Shown: in pieces, positions 47,930 to 60,000 of the stretch
Layout of the letters: every line of letters starts with the position of its first letter
How positions within the stretch are numbered: position 1 is the first letter of the stretch
Notes under the pieces: model-generated
Told to the model about the DNA's origin: nothing
Seen by the model: only the letters and a program-made list of their open reading frames with translations
Databases searched by the model: none
Translations under genes and position numbers: made by a program
Source: Bathymodiolus brooksi
Lineage: Eukaryota > Mollusca > Bivalvia > Mytilida > Modiolidae
Direction: 5' to 3'
Assembly (NCBI GenBank): GCA_963680875.1
Contig: OY804582.1
Span: forward strand, 54,206,646-54,270,645
DNA: 64,000 bases

Positions 47930-48780
47930 TTCCTCAATACCGAGGGTAGATATATCTACTAAAGCTCGTGGTTGAGGTAGCTTGAGTAATACATTTACCG
48001 ATGCTCATGGTTGAGGTAGCTTGAGTAATACATTTACCGATGCTCATGGTTGAGATATCGTATCTAATTACTAACGATTCATATATTATCTCCAGTAATG
48101 TGAAAGGACGTATCTATACGGTCATTGGATATCTCCACTAATACCACGCTTGATATATTTATTTTTCATGGTCTATGTATCATTATGACTGTATTATAAT
48201 TTCTCCATACCAACCGGGCTAATATATTTTGAGTAATGTCCGTGGCTAAGATATCTTGAGCAATGCCTTTTGCTACGATATCCCGACTAATAACAACGGT
48301 TGAAATATTTAATTGTCATGTTTGAGGTATCTCTACTATTGTCTTAAAACTCCTGTTAGATATCTTTACTAAACCCCGTTGTTAAGACATCTTTAGTGAT
48401 GGTCGTGGCCAAGATATTTCGACTAACAAGGTACCGATCATTTAACATTTAGGGGGTTCTCCTCCCCCGATTCGGATATTTTTTCGCGCAAATTACATCA
48501 GATTATATTTTTACATGAACAATCGGTATCCATTTTTTTCAAATTCTACCAATATATCTCAGTCGTTGAAAACTCCAGATCCAGATTGTTATTTTTGTGT
48601 GGATCTTACGTGTTAAATTTTTGCCAAAAGACTTCTCCCCCCCCCCCCCCCCCCCTCAAAATTGTTCCTTATCCACTGGTTTTTTGTAATGTCCATAGTT
48701 GATGTATCTTTACTAGTGCCCATGGGTATGATGTAAATTATAATGCCTAGGTTGGATATCTATTTTAAGTTTGTTTTGTG
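47930..48780. repeat. Decayed minisatellite (GCTCATGGTTGAGRTATC type)
   Basis: Many diverged copies of a ~25-30 bp motif with CATGGTTGAGGTAGCTTGAG and GTGGCYAAGATATCTT. Interrupted near 48440-48680 by unrelated DNA with a C19 run (48637-48655). Confidence 0.7.
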
Positions 48781-49479
48781 GCTTCATATAGAGAATATTG
48801 AAATGTGAATAGTTTATAGAGACAGAAAACAGATAATGGCGAATGTAAAATAAAGATGAATTGCTCATATAACTCTTCAAGACGAGACAAACATTTAAAC
48901 GATCAAATAATAATAAAAAGTACGATAAAAATCAGTTTTACAAATGATATTTGAAGAGTACTTACTGAAAGAAATGAATCCTTTTTAAACAAATAACATC
49001 TAAATCCGTTATTTTTTAAAAGAATTATAGCTTAAACAGATTGACCGTTCTTTCACTTCTGTATTTAAAATCCAAATGAATTATATTTCAAACACATTTC
49101 AGATTATATGTATTAGGAAAATGTATATTCTAATATTTTTGCTGACTTTATAATCTGTTTTATTTAAATTTCAAGGTAACTGACTGATACAGCGTTGGCA
49201 AACAAACAATACAATATTATTTAAGTAGCAATTGAGTATCAAATATAAGAATTAGCTAGGATCACGGGTGTTTAACGCCATGCCATCTTCGACAATATTT
49301 CGGCTAGTATTAAAAAGAAAGTTTAACCAGTGATTGTCAACAAAGCGAACAACCACCTCGCACCTTAAATCATTGAATACAAACCAGACAACTATATTTA
49401 CCAGTGGATATTCAGGTTCTGGGTTAATTTGGACAGGCACAAAAATATGGCGGTATTAAATCGGTTAATGGACCCCAAA
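48781..49479. other. Intergenic with a SINE scrap
   Basis: 49268-49310 is an antisense SINE core scrap (GTTTAACGCCATGCC, GACAATATTTCGGCTA). Otherwise unassigned. Confidence 0.45.
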
Positions 49480-49870
49480 TCTCCCCCCTCTGATTATGAT
49501 TGATTGATTATTGTTTAACGTCCAGGAAGCAGTATTTCTGCTAAAAGAACAAAGTCAACAATATATAAAAACTATATAGAAATGAGGGAGGGATGGGTCA
49601 ACAACTTTTGACAGCCACTGACAAAGCATGGCGAGCTGGATATAGACGAAAAATTTAGTATTTTTTAGCGGCTATAATGCGCCTACTCGTTTTCGAAATA
49701 GAGGTCTTAAATGGGAGGGAGCGCCGCCCTGTCAATCATGCCACCTTCTGTGGTCCACGACAAGCCTTTCCGTATTATAACCCGGCAACCCCTATATTCG
49801 CCACCGGGGGAGCACTGAGCAGCTCTGGGTTTGAGGTTTGGAAACATTCACTAAATATCCAACCCCCTCT
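49480..49870. repeat. Probable interspersed repeat starting GATTGATTATTGTTTAACG
   Basis: The start TGATTGATTATTGTTTAACG is a SINE-tail-like sequence on the minus strand, followed by a GC-richer block. Only one copy is in the window, so the family is not set. Confidence 0.35.
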
Positions 49871-51559
49871 TCATAAGTAGATCTCTAACGACAATAACTA
49901 CAAACAAAAACAGACAAATTTGCTTCCACTCAAAAATACTACACACCATCACAAAACTGACGAATGATAACATAAACAAGTACATGTACAATAGCAGGGT
50001 CAGTGAATGCTCATAGTAACCTGACATGTACTACTATAGCTAAATGAGATGGCAGAATATATATAGTTAAAGAACATTACTCTTATATTTGTTTGTTTTA
50101 TTGATAAGGGAACTCGTATAATTAGGAGAAAACCATCGACTTTTATCGACTTTTATGACGAAAATCGTGACGATTTTAGAGAATGCAAATTCAACTACCA
50201 TGTGGTCTTAGTATCAAATAAAAATGTCTGACATTTATAATTGACCAATACCATGGAATTAACAAACTCGTTTATAAAAAGTAGGTAGTAATATATTGTA
50301 GGGCTTGTATTTGACTTTGAACATAAACAATAAATCCAGAGGCTCACAGGGCGTGCCCTGTACTCTACTAAACTGAGTTACATACATAGGTAATGCATTG
50401 GGAATAATAAAACACATTAATTACTCCCAGGTAATGAACGAAAAATATGAACTTCACCATCTGAGATTTCTGTAGGTACACATATATATATATTTCCGTA
50501 AGATTCTATGTTCTCTAGTTGCAGGTTTCTTAGATTTCAGATAAAATCAAAAATTATCAAAGTTTGGTAGAGGTATATTCTAGTATCATTTGTGCATGAT
50601 GGATAATGAATTGGTTTCTGAGAAGATGATCTATATATTAAACTAAGTTCTGTGGTGGGGGCAGTTTTTGATTTTCGATTGACATCCAAAAAACTCAAAA
50701 CTAATTGGGAACCATCTTGGGAATATTCTTACAATATCACAATTTAATCTTCCAAGCTGTTGATGATACAAGAGTTTTGAAATTTAAACCAACCAGAATG
50801 CGACAATGGCACTGATAATAAAGTTGAATTTCTGATTAGCACACATAAATCACATGTAAAATATTCCCTAATGAACAGTACTGTCAAATTTGAAATTTGA
50901 TTCCAATTGGCCCTTGGTTTCAGATATTGATTTTTCATCGAAATCAGCCTAATCTGCATATTCGACAACCATCCACAAAGTTTTAAATTTCACAGCAAGC
51001 CTGCAGCTGATCACATTCTGATACTCTCCACTCATAGGAGAGTATCACAGTATGATCAACAGTGGGCTATCGACCATGGTATAAGACCAAATCAGAATAA
51101 TATTTCCAGAAACACTTTTTATTTATGTAAGAAAATCAGAAGAATGTGTAATTTTGATGTCTTAAACTTCCATACTTAACATGATAATCTTGCCTTTGTG
51201 GGTGAATGGTAAATTTTCAAGTACATTGTACATCATATAGAGAACTAACAAGCTACACTTCAATGGGATGATTATGTCCACTTTGCAGTACTAGACAATT
51301 ATTCTAGTATAATTTTAATAGTGCAAGCTCACTTATACACTACAGGGAGATAACTCTTTAAAATCAGTTGAACGTTTTGATCATATGATGTTTGTATGCA
51401 GATTTCAAGAATCTCGATGATCAAAACCACATAGAGAAAAGCTGTTATGTGGCTAGTGAATTTATAGCTCTGAGTCTGTTGATTGGAATTTGTTAAAATT
51501 TTGATATTTATTATACAGTGGATATATTCAAACACACTGCCAAAAAAAATAAGAAAATT
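49871..51559. other. Intergenic, nothing identified
   Basis: Includes a perfect hairpin near 51021-51055 (GATACTCTCC...GGAGAGTATC). No gene supported. Confidence 0.45.
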
Positions 51560-51800
51560 AAACGAGCAGATCAAATTTTACCTGAAGTGTATGGTACCAC
51601 CTTAAACAAGAGTCCACAGGTACCATTTCCATCCACTCAGACACATTATCCTGACCCCGAACCAACCAGTCTTTGCTATTAATCCTTAATGCTGCATGTT
51701 TAGCATAGAAGCAGCAAATATCAATTTTATAATCTTTGGTTTGACATGGCCAGGTCTTGAACCTATGATCTACCACACCTGAGGCCAGCATACTAGCAAT
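51560..51800 (-). repeat. SINE family B, head and middle
   Basis: Minus strand: TCAGGTGTGGTAGATCATAG, GTTCAAGACC box, GCAGCATTAAGGATTAATAG, GGATAATGTGTCTGAGTGG. Confidence 0.75.
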
Positions 51801-51829
51801 TACTTGATTATGTTATTTGACATTGGAAT

Positions 51830-52110
51830 TTAAGGGCAAGACCACAGTGCTTTCATTTTTGCATATGTGATGTACTGTCATGTCCTGAGGCATATTCCAC
51901 ATAAAAAGGTTAGTACAAAGAACAAAAAAATTATGGCCTTGACAACATATCACTTAAAAAATTAGCCAATTGACCATGAAATTAAAGGTCAAGGTCACAG
52001 TGATCACATTTTGGTATGTGACAACCTATCATGTCATGAAGAATATACCTCTCATAAGTACAAAACAGTTTTGTCCTTGACAACATACAATGTATGGAAA
52101 TTTGCATTTT
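51830..52110. repeat. Diverged two-unit tandem repeat (~150-160 bp)
   Basis: TTATGGCCTTGACAACATA and TTTGTCCTTGACAACATAC mark two units with AAAGGTCAAGGTCACAGTG. Related in style to the 15300 element. Confidence 0.5.
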
Positions 52111-52310
52111 GGACCTTGACATCTATTGTAAAGTTTTCTACGTATGATATCCATAGAGGCAGTATTTTGATTTCATTAGAAACACTGTTTGACAACATTC
52201 ATTGAATAATATAAGTACTGCTAATAAACTTTTATTAGAAAATGCATAGAAAACCATGACAATAATGTTAAAAATAGCACAATTAAAGTTAGTTAACAAA
52301 CAAGGGAACA
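52110..52310 (+). repeat. Dispersed repeat, copy 2
   Basis: Matches 4130-4325. Confidence 0.6.
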
Positions 52311-53935
52311 CCATCACAATCTGTTCACAAGCACTGAGTAAAACAACTAAAAGATTCAGAGTGGCAATATAAAATAGCCCATAAATGATAACAAACAGAA
52401 GTACATAGTCAGATTACTGTCTTAATGGACAGATCTTATAGGTACAAACTGTAATCTGTACACAACATGTACTTCATGCAAATTTAAATTATAAATAACT
52501 GATTCAAAATATAAATCTAACCTGAACTATAGTACAGTTTTTATACATAAAGTACAGAAATTTTCCTGAAAAAGGAACACAGTACAATCAAATTATCTGT
52601 TAATAGCAGATCTGTATAAATGCATGAGATTCTGATTATACAATGGAATTAGAAGATTTATATATACAATATATATACATGTACATTGTCGGAAAATATA
52701 AAATTTATTTGTACAAGTTTTACAAATGGGAATAAAAGCTTACAATTTAATTCTATATTTACTGACAATGTATATATATTGTGTTTATCCTATTGTAGTC
52801 CTAATTGTTTTCAATGGTGATCTCTGTGACGTCTGCGCTTACACTGTTACCGTTTTTAACATAGCTCGGATACTAGAAAAGCTTGATTAGTTCCTTGACT
52901 AAATAACAGTGAAGTTTATTTGACCCTTTTAATTTATTAGTATTCAAAATCACACAATTGCAGGATAAAACTATAATATATTGTCACCTTTCTATTCCAA
53001 TCACTATCACTGGAGGAAAGGAAATTAAGAATAGAAACTTATCATATGTAGATTACAAAAATGTAATTTACAGACAATACAGTAAAAACACGGAAATATT
53101 TGTTGACACTTGTGGAGAACATTGAATTTACATAATGGTGGTTTAATGTCTTTGGTATCTTGTAACAATAATACTATATACCTCTCTGAAAACAAAATCT
53201 ACCAATAAAAAACACACTGCACATAACGTCATAATCATCACCCCACCTCCCCCCCAAAAAAAACCCCAACAACATATGATTGGTTAAAATCAACTCTTAT
53301 AATATGGTACACTCCTTTTAACATTTGACAGATTAGAGATCATATCCTGATGAACTTTTGTATATGAATACTCATTAAAAAATCAACCAAACAGAGAACT
53401 TTATGTTTGGGATGCACAAAGAAAGAAAACTTGAAAGGTACTGTTAAGATTTTACCAGTGGTGTTTTCGTTAGCTGATCATGTGTTCATCTGGACATAAC
53501 CTCTCAGCGGATACTGTCAGATGTTAAGGGAGAGTAACACCTTATTATAACATATAACAGCTAATTCAAAATCAGATTGCTCCAAAAACATTACATTTTT
53601 TTCACAACCTGACTTCTATACAATTTTTATGTACTTTCAAGTTTGTATATGCTTTTGTGACATTCAATACATTTATTAATCAATTTGGATATTTCCTGCT
53701 ATTTAACCAAAAATACTATAAAATGCAAATAATTTATGAAAAATATGTTTGTGAATACATGTATTGTAGACATATAAACCTATTTTTAAGAGATAAGGAG
53801 CCACTACATGTACTAGTAAAATTAAGATTCTATGTGTTAGAGATTAAACCTTGTCACCATGTGTGTGTGTGTAGGCCTAAGGGGGGAAATATCTACCTGA
53901 GATTCACAATTACAAAAGGTATCTATTTGATAGTG
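52311..53935. other. Intergenic, 3' flank of CWH43
   Basis: AT-rich. Includes the likely CWH43 3'UTR (down to about 53650). No other gene supported. Confidence 0.45.
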
Positions 53936-53939
53936 TTTA

Positions 53940-54021
53940 TCAAGGTAGGAAGTATTTTGGAGTGTCCATATGAAACTTTTGTGTTTTAAAATGTCCATGT
54001 CCAGAGTAATATTTTCCAAAT
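53940..54021 (-). CDS. CWH43: CWH43 terminal exon
   Basis: The acceptor is TTCTTTTCAG. It has 27 codons ending [10 protein letters not shown] and TGA; the family C-terminus is H-M-x-T-P-K-Y-F-L. The Pro before the stop is extra. A possible AATAAA lies on the minus strand at 53677-53672. Confidence 0.92.
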
Positions 54022-57000
54022 CTGAAAAGAAATGAGAAAAATACTGCTATAAAATGATAGAATACACCTGATGATTATGATCGACAATTTCTTTTCAAGT
54101 ATTCATCATGGTTGGAAAAAAATAAAATGATTTGACAGCTAAATAGCTAATTACAAAAAGAATAGTAGAAAGTATGGGATCCCATGAACTGGTTTAACCC
54201 CACCACATTTTGTTGCCTGTCAGGAGCCAGGACATTGGAAACACTGGCAATTGTTATGTTGGTTTTTTTTACTAACATTTATAGCCTAACTAAACAGTGA
54301 TGGTCAACAATTCAATCAATCACAAAACATTGTTCTACATTTATACGATCATTTTTAAAGAAGGCAATTTTAGGTTTGTTATTTAAATAAAAAAAATAGA
54401 ACGCCTTACATTTCCTTATAAAATATTAAGACACCAAAGACTGAAAACCTCATGGTGACCTTCCTTTATAACAGAGAACTACATGGTTATGTGGAATATT
54501 ATATACACTTTCTGTTACTTACCCATGGTGAATGTGAAATGAAGGACAGCAATAAAAGTAGTTCCTTCCTTACATTTTAACTTTTAATCGAGATTCAAAA
54601 AAAAAATTTCTTCAAATTTATCAACATCCAAATCCTTTCCTCAGATATCAAACATTATTCCAATTGATAAAAATTATTATAGCTACCGGTATACAGATAT
54701 TTGATTGGTTGAGATTGTCCCATAGGAAATTGTAAGAAACACTGTGTTCCCTACTCAACATCATGTTCCACTGTCATATCCCCCCACATTCAAAACTCTA
54801 GAAACCTGACAATCCTTGGGCTAACGTTATGGTGCTTAATGCCACTTTTAACACTATTTCAGTTATATCGTGGTGGTCAGTTTTATTGGTGGAGGAAATC
54901 AGAGTACCCAGAGAAAACCATTGACCTGTCGCAAGTCACTGACAAACTTGATCACATAATGTTATATTGAGTTCACCTCACCATGAGCAGTATTCAAACT
55001 CACAACTTTAAAGGTGAAAGGCACTGATTGCACAGGTATTTGTAAATCCAACTACCATACGATCACAACCACGACAGCAAAACAATCCATGGGTGATCAA
55101 ATCTTCAAATCTCCTTAGTGCAAGGGAAATAACTGTATATTGACTTACTTGTCGTTGAAACGAATGTCTTTATCTACTATCAATGGATCTATTACAAGTC
55201 TGTTATTGTCCTGATAATTTTGTGGATCTTGAGGAATCTCAAACTTTGCCAGTTGTATCTCAGTATCACTTAATCCTCCATGTGATATTCTTGCATATCC
55301 TAATCTATAAATAGATGAAAAATCTCATTTAATTCTCTATATAAAAAGAGGAATATAAATTTGCTGTGTGATTTGTATAATAGTGTAAAGGTTGTCAGGA
55401 CAATGGAGATTCAATTATCATGAGGGGGGGGGGGGGTAAAGGTTGCCAGGACAATGGAGATTCAATTATCATGAGGGGAGGGTAATGGTTGTCAGGACAA
55501 TGGAGATTCAATTATCATGTGTGGGGGGGGGGGGGGTAAAGGTTGTCAGGACAATGGAGATTCAATTATCATGAGGGTGGGGAGGGGGTAAAGGTTGTCA
55601 GGACAATGGAGATTCAATTATCATGAGGGGAGGATAAAGGTTGTCAGGACAATGGAGATTCAATTATCATGAGGGGGGGTAAAGGTTGTCAGGACAATGG
55701 AGATTCAATTATCATGTGGGGAGGGTAAAGGTTGTCAGGACAATGGAGATTCAATTATCATGTGGGGGGGCGGGGGGTAAAGGTTGTTAGGACAATGGAG
55801 ATTCAATTATCATGAGGGAGGGTAAAGGTTGACAGGACAATGGAGATTCAATTATCATGAGGGGAGGGTAAAGGTTGTCAGGACAATGGAGATTCAATTA
55901 TCATGAGGGGAGGGTAAAGGTTGTCAGGACAATGGAGATTCAATTATCATGAGGGGAGGGTAAAGGTTGTCAGGACAATGGAGATTCAATTATCCTGGGG
56001 GTGGGTAAAGGTTGTCAGGACAATGGAGATTCAATTATCATGAGGGGGGGGGGGGGTTAAGGTTGTCAGGACAATGGAGATTATATTATCATGAGGGGGG
56101 GGGGAAGGTTGTCAGGACAATGGAGATTCTATTATCATGAGGGGGGGGGGTAAAGGTTGTCAGGACAATGGAGATTCAATTACCACGAGGGGGGGGGGAT
56201 AAAGGTTGTCAGGACAATGGAGATTCAATTATCATGAGGGTAGGGTAAAGGTTGTCAGGACAATGGAGATTCAATTATCATGTGGGGAGGGTAAAGGTTG
56301 TCAGGACAATGGAGATTCAATTATCATGTGGGGGGGGGGGGGTAAAGGTTGTCAGGACAATGGAGATTCAATTATCATGAGGGAGGGTAAAGGTTGACAG
56401 GACAATGGAGATTCAATTATCATGAGGGGAGGGTAAAGGTTGTCAGGACAATGGAGATTCAATTATCATGAGGGGAGGGTAAAGGTTGTCAGGACAATGG
56501 AGATTATATTATCATGAGGGGGGGGGGGAAGGTTGTCAGGACAATGGAGATTCTATTATCATGAGGGGGGGGGGTAAAGGTTTCCAGGACAATGGAGATT
56601 CACTTATCATGAGGGGGGGGGGTAAAGGTTGTCAGGACAATGGAGATTCAATTATCATGAGGGGAGGGTAAAGGTTGTTAGGACAATGGAGATTCAATTA
56701 TCATGAGGGGAGCATTGAGATCTCATTAAATGGTTTAATCCCACCACATTTGTGTGGCTGTCCCAAGCCAATACCTGGATTTCAAACATCACATGGTCAT
56801 GGTCTGTTTTGTGATCAATGAGTTGGGGTGAGAGGTGATTGTTCATTTTGTTGACATTGGTGGTATTGTTGACCATCACTGTTTAAACTTTATTTTTATA
56901 ATGGGTGAAGTTTTTGAAAGACAGATATGGTCATTTCTTGATTTATTATGGTATCAAATTCACTATCATGTTCTGGTGTATTAAATGAGCATATCCCTCT

Positions 57001-60000
57001 TCAGGATAAAAAAAGGGTTATTTATAAACACCAAAAGACGATACATTTAGGACTTGCCGTATTATTCTTAAACTTGAAATCTGGATAGTAAGGGTTAGGT
57101 TTATGGTGTTAAACGTCACTTTCAACAATATTTCAGCTATCTTATGGCAGCTAGTTTTATAGATGGAGAAAAGCGCAGTCCCCAGAGAAAACCACCGACC
57201 TGCCGCAAGTCACTGACAAACTGTTATCACATTGTGTTCTATCAAGTACACAACATCATGATGGGGATTTGAAATCCCAACTGGATAGTAAAATGAAAAC
57301 ATCTACCAAATGTATTGTTCACTAACCTTTTTAATCCTCTATACATGATATATTCACACCATCTCTCATAGTCTGTATTGTCTATATCTTTAACATTGCC
57401 TGTCTTTATAAGCTCCTTGTATTCAGCACTAAAAGGATTAGATGTCACATATCCAAGAAACACCACAGGATTTTCACTGAAATAGAACTGAAAATCATGA
57501 AACCTGTCTGAACCAACCACAATCTAGTTCATGAAACCTGTCTGAACCAACCACAATCTAGTCCATGAAACCTGTCTGAACCAACCACAATCTAGTTCAT
57601 TAAACCTGTATGAATCAACCACAATCTAGTTCATTAAACCTGTCTGAACCAAACCCAATCTAGTTCATGAAACCTGTCTGAACCAAACCCAATCTAGTTC
57701 ATGAAACCTGTCGGAACCAAACACAATCTAGTTCATGAAACCTGTCCAAACCAACCACAATCTAGTTCATGAAACCTGCTTGAGACAACCACAATCTGGT
57801 TCAAGAAATCTGTCTGAACCAACCACAATATAGTTCATGAAACCTTTCTAAACCAACCACAATCTAGTTCATGAAACCTTTCTGAACCAACCACAATCTA
57901 GTTCATGAAACCTGTCTGAACCAACCACAATCTAGTTCAAGAAACCTGTTTGAACTGACCACAATCTAGTTCATGAAACCTGTCCAAACCAACCACAATC
58001 TAGTTCATGAAATATGTCTGAACCAACCACAATCTAGTTCATGAAACATGTCTGAACTAACCACAATCTAGTTCATGAAACATGTCTGAACTAACCACAA
58101 TCTAGTTCATGAAACATGTCTGAACTAACCACAATCTAGTTCATGAAACATGTCTGAACTAACCACAATCTAGTTCATGAAACATGTCTGAACTAACCAC
58201 AATCTAGTTCATGAAACATGTCTGAACTAACCACAATCTAGTTCATGAAACATGTCTGAACTAACCACAATCTAGTTCATGAAACCTGTCCAAACCAACC
58301 ACAATCTAGTTCATGAAACATGTCTGAACTAACCACAATCTAGTTCATGAAACATGTCTGAACTAACCACAATCTAGTTCATGAAACATGTCTGAACTAA
58401 CCACAATCTAGTTCATGAAACATGTCTGAACTAATCACAATCTAGTTCATGAAACCTGTCCAAACCAACCACAATCTAGTTCATGAAACATGTCTGAACT
58501 AACCACAATCTAGTTCATGAAACATGTCTGAACTAACCACAATCTAGTTCATGAAACATGTCTGAACTAACCACAATCTAGTTCATGAAACATGTCTGAA
58601 CTAATCACAATCTAGTTCATGAAACCTGTCCAAACCAATCACAATCTAGTTCATGAAACATGTCTGAACTAACCACAATCTAGTTCATGAAACATGTCTG
58701 AACTAACCACAATCTAGTTCATGAAACATGTTTGAACTAACCACAATCTAGTTCACTTCAAATCTGGTTAAAACCATACAACTTTGTTTTATGCGGACTT
58801 AAATTCAAAATCGTTGTTGCCTACTATACCTTACCAGAAAATAATATTCAAAGAGGTAAAATATTGTACCAGTATGATTCTATTCCTGGAGATGTTTTCA
58901 TCATGGGCTCTTACTATAATGGCTGATATATCTACATGTATTTAGTATCTTTTTAAAAGGTTTTTTTTTTCATTTTACATAATCAACTGCATTTGTTTTG
59001 TCTTGACATTTGATGAAAATAAATAATAATAAAAAAAATGCCCTATTTTGTCCATCTTCACTAAGGGCTACCATCCACCTCCCCTCCTCCTCACACTTGG
59101 GAGTGTTAGCTGCTGGATTTTGTTAGTTATGTTCCTTGTAATGACATCATTTTCAGCCAATCAGCACAGAAAAGCATTTCACCTCATGTCAAATTATGTA
59201 CACATTTCATTAAAAACATTAACCGTATTCCCGAAAATAATTCTGTGCTTTTTTGCAATCACTCATGGTAAAACCTAAATGTGTCCATTCTATATTTACA
59301 TTTCTCCTGCAAAACACTTGATTTTGCAAAAGGCATCCATAATGGTTGTAGCTATCGTTGGTTGGTTGGTGGGTTTATGGTGTTTAATGCCACTTTCAAC
59401 AATATTTCAGTTATATCATGACGGTCAGTTTTATTGGTGGAGGAAACCGGAGTACCCGGAGAAAACCACCGACCTGTCGCAAGTCACTCGGTGGTTGCAT
59501 CAAGTTATAACCTTAACTGTGTTCACTAAATCCAGAAACACGGTCAAGGGTGACGATGATGGAGGTGGATCGTAACTCTTGGTTGCCAAAGATGTATCTT
59601 GTCTTAATGACAATTAGTCTACAGATTTATTTACAATCAACTGTCAACATAGTTCTTGTTTATCAAAGAGTCATACCATTCTGCAAGCTCTTTGGCAAGG
59701 AATTTGGCCTGTAATTTCCTGTCTAATCGGTCTCTATCATTTCCCATGTGTGTTACGACAAAATCCACCAAATTACCACTGATATTAACTGTAGCTGTAA
59801 TAGCAGGAGCTAGTTCTCCTGAAATATAAATAATGGGTGAAGTATTACTATAATCTACCAGTAATAAAAATTAGAGGTTAATGGGTTAGGGTTATGGTGC
59901 TTAACGCCACTTTCAACAATATTTCAGTTATACTGTGGCGGTCAATTTTATTGGTGGAGGAAACCAGAATACCCAGAGAAAACCACAATTTGTCGCAAAT

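Noticed and set aside
56206..56671. Gly-rich ~60-residue frames
   Set aside because: Read-through of the G-run minisatellite in a CWH43 intron.
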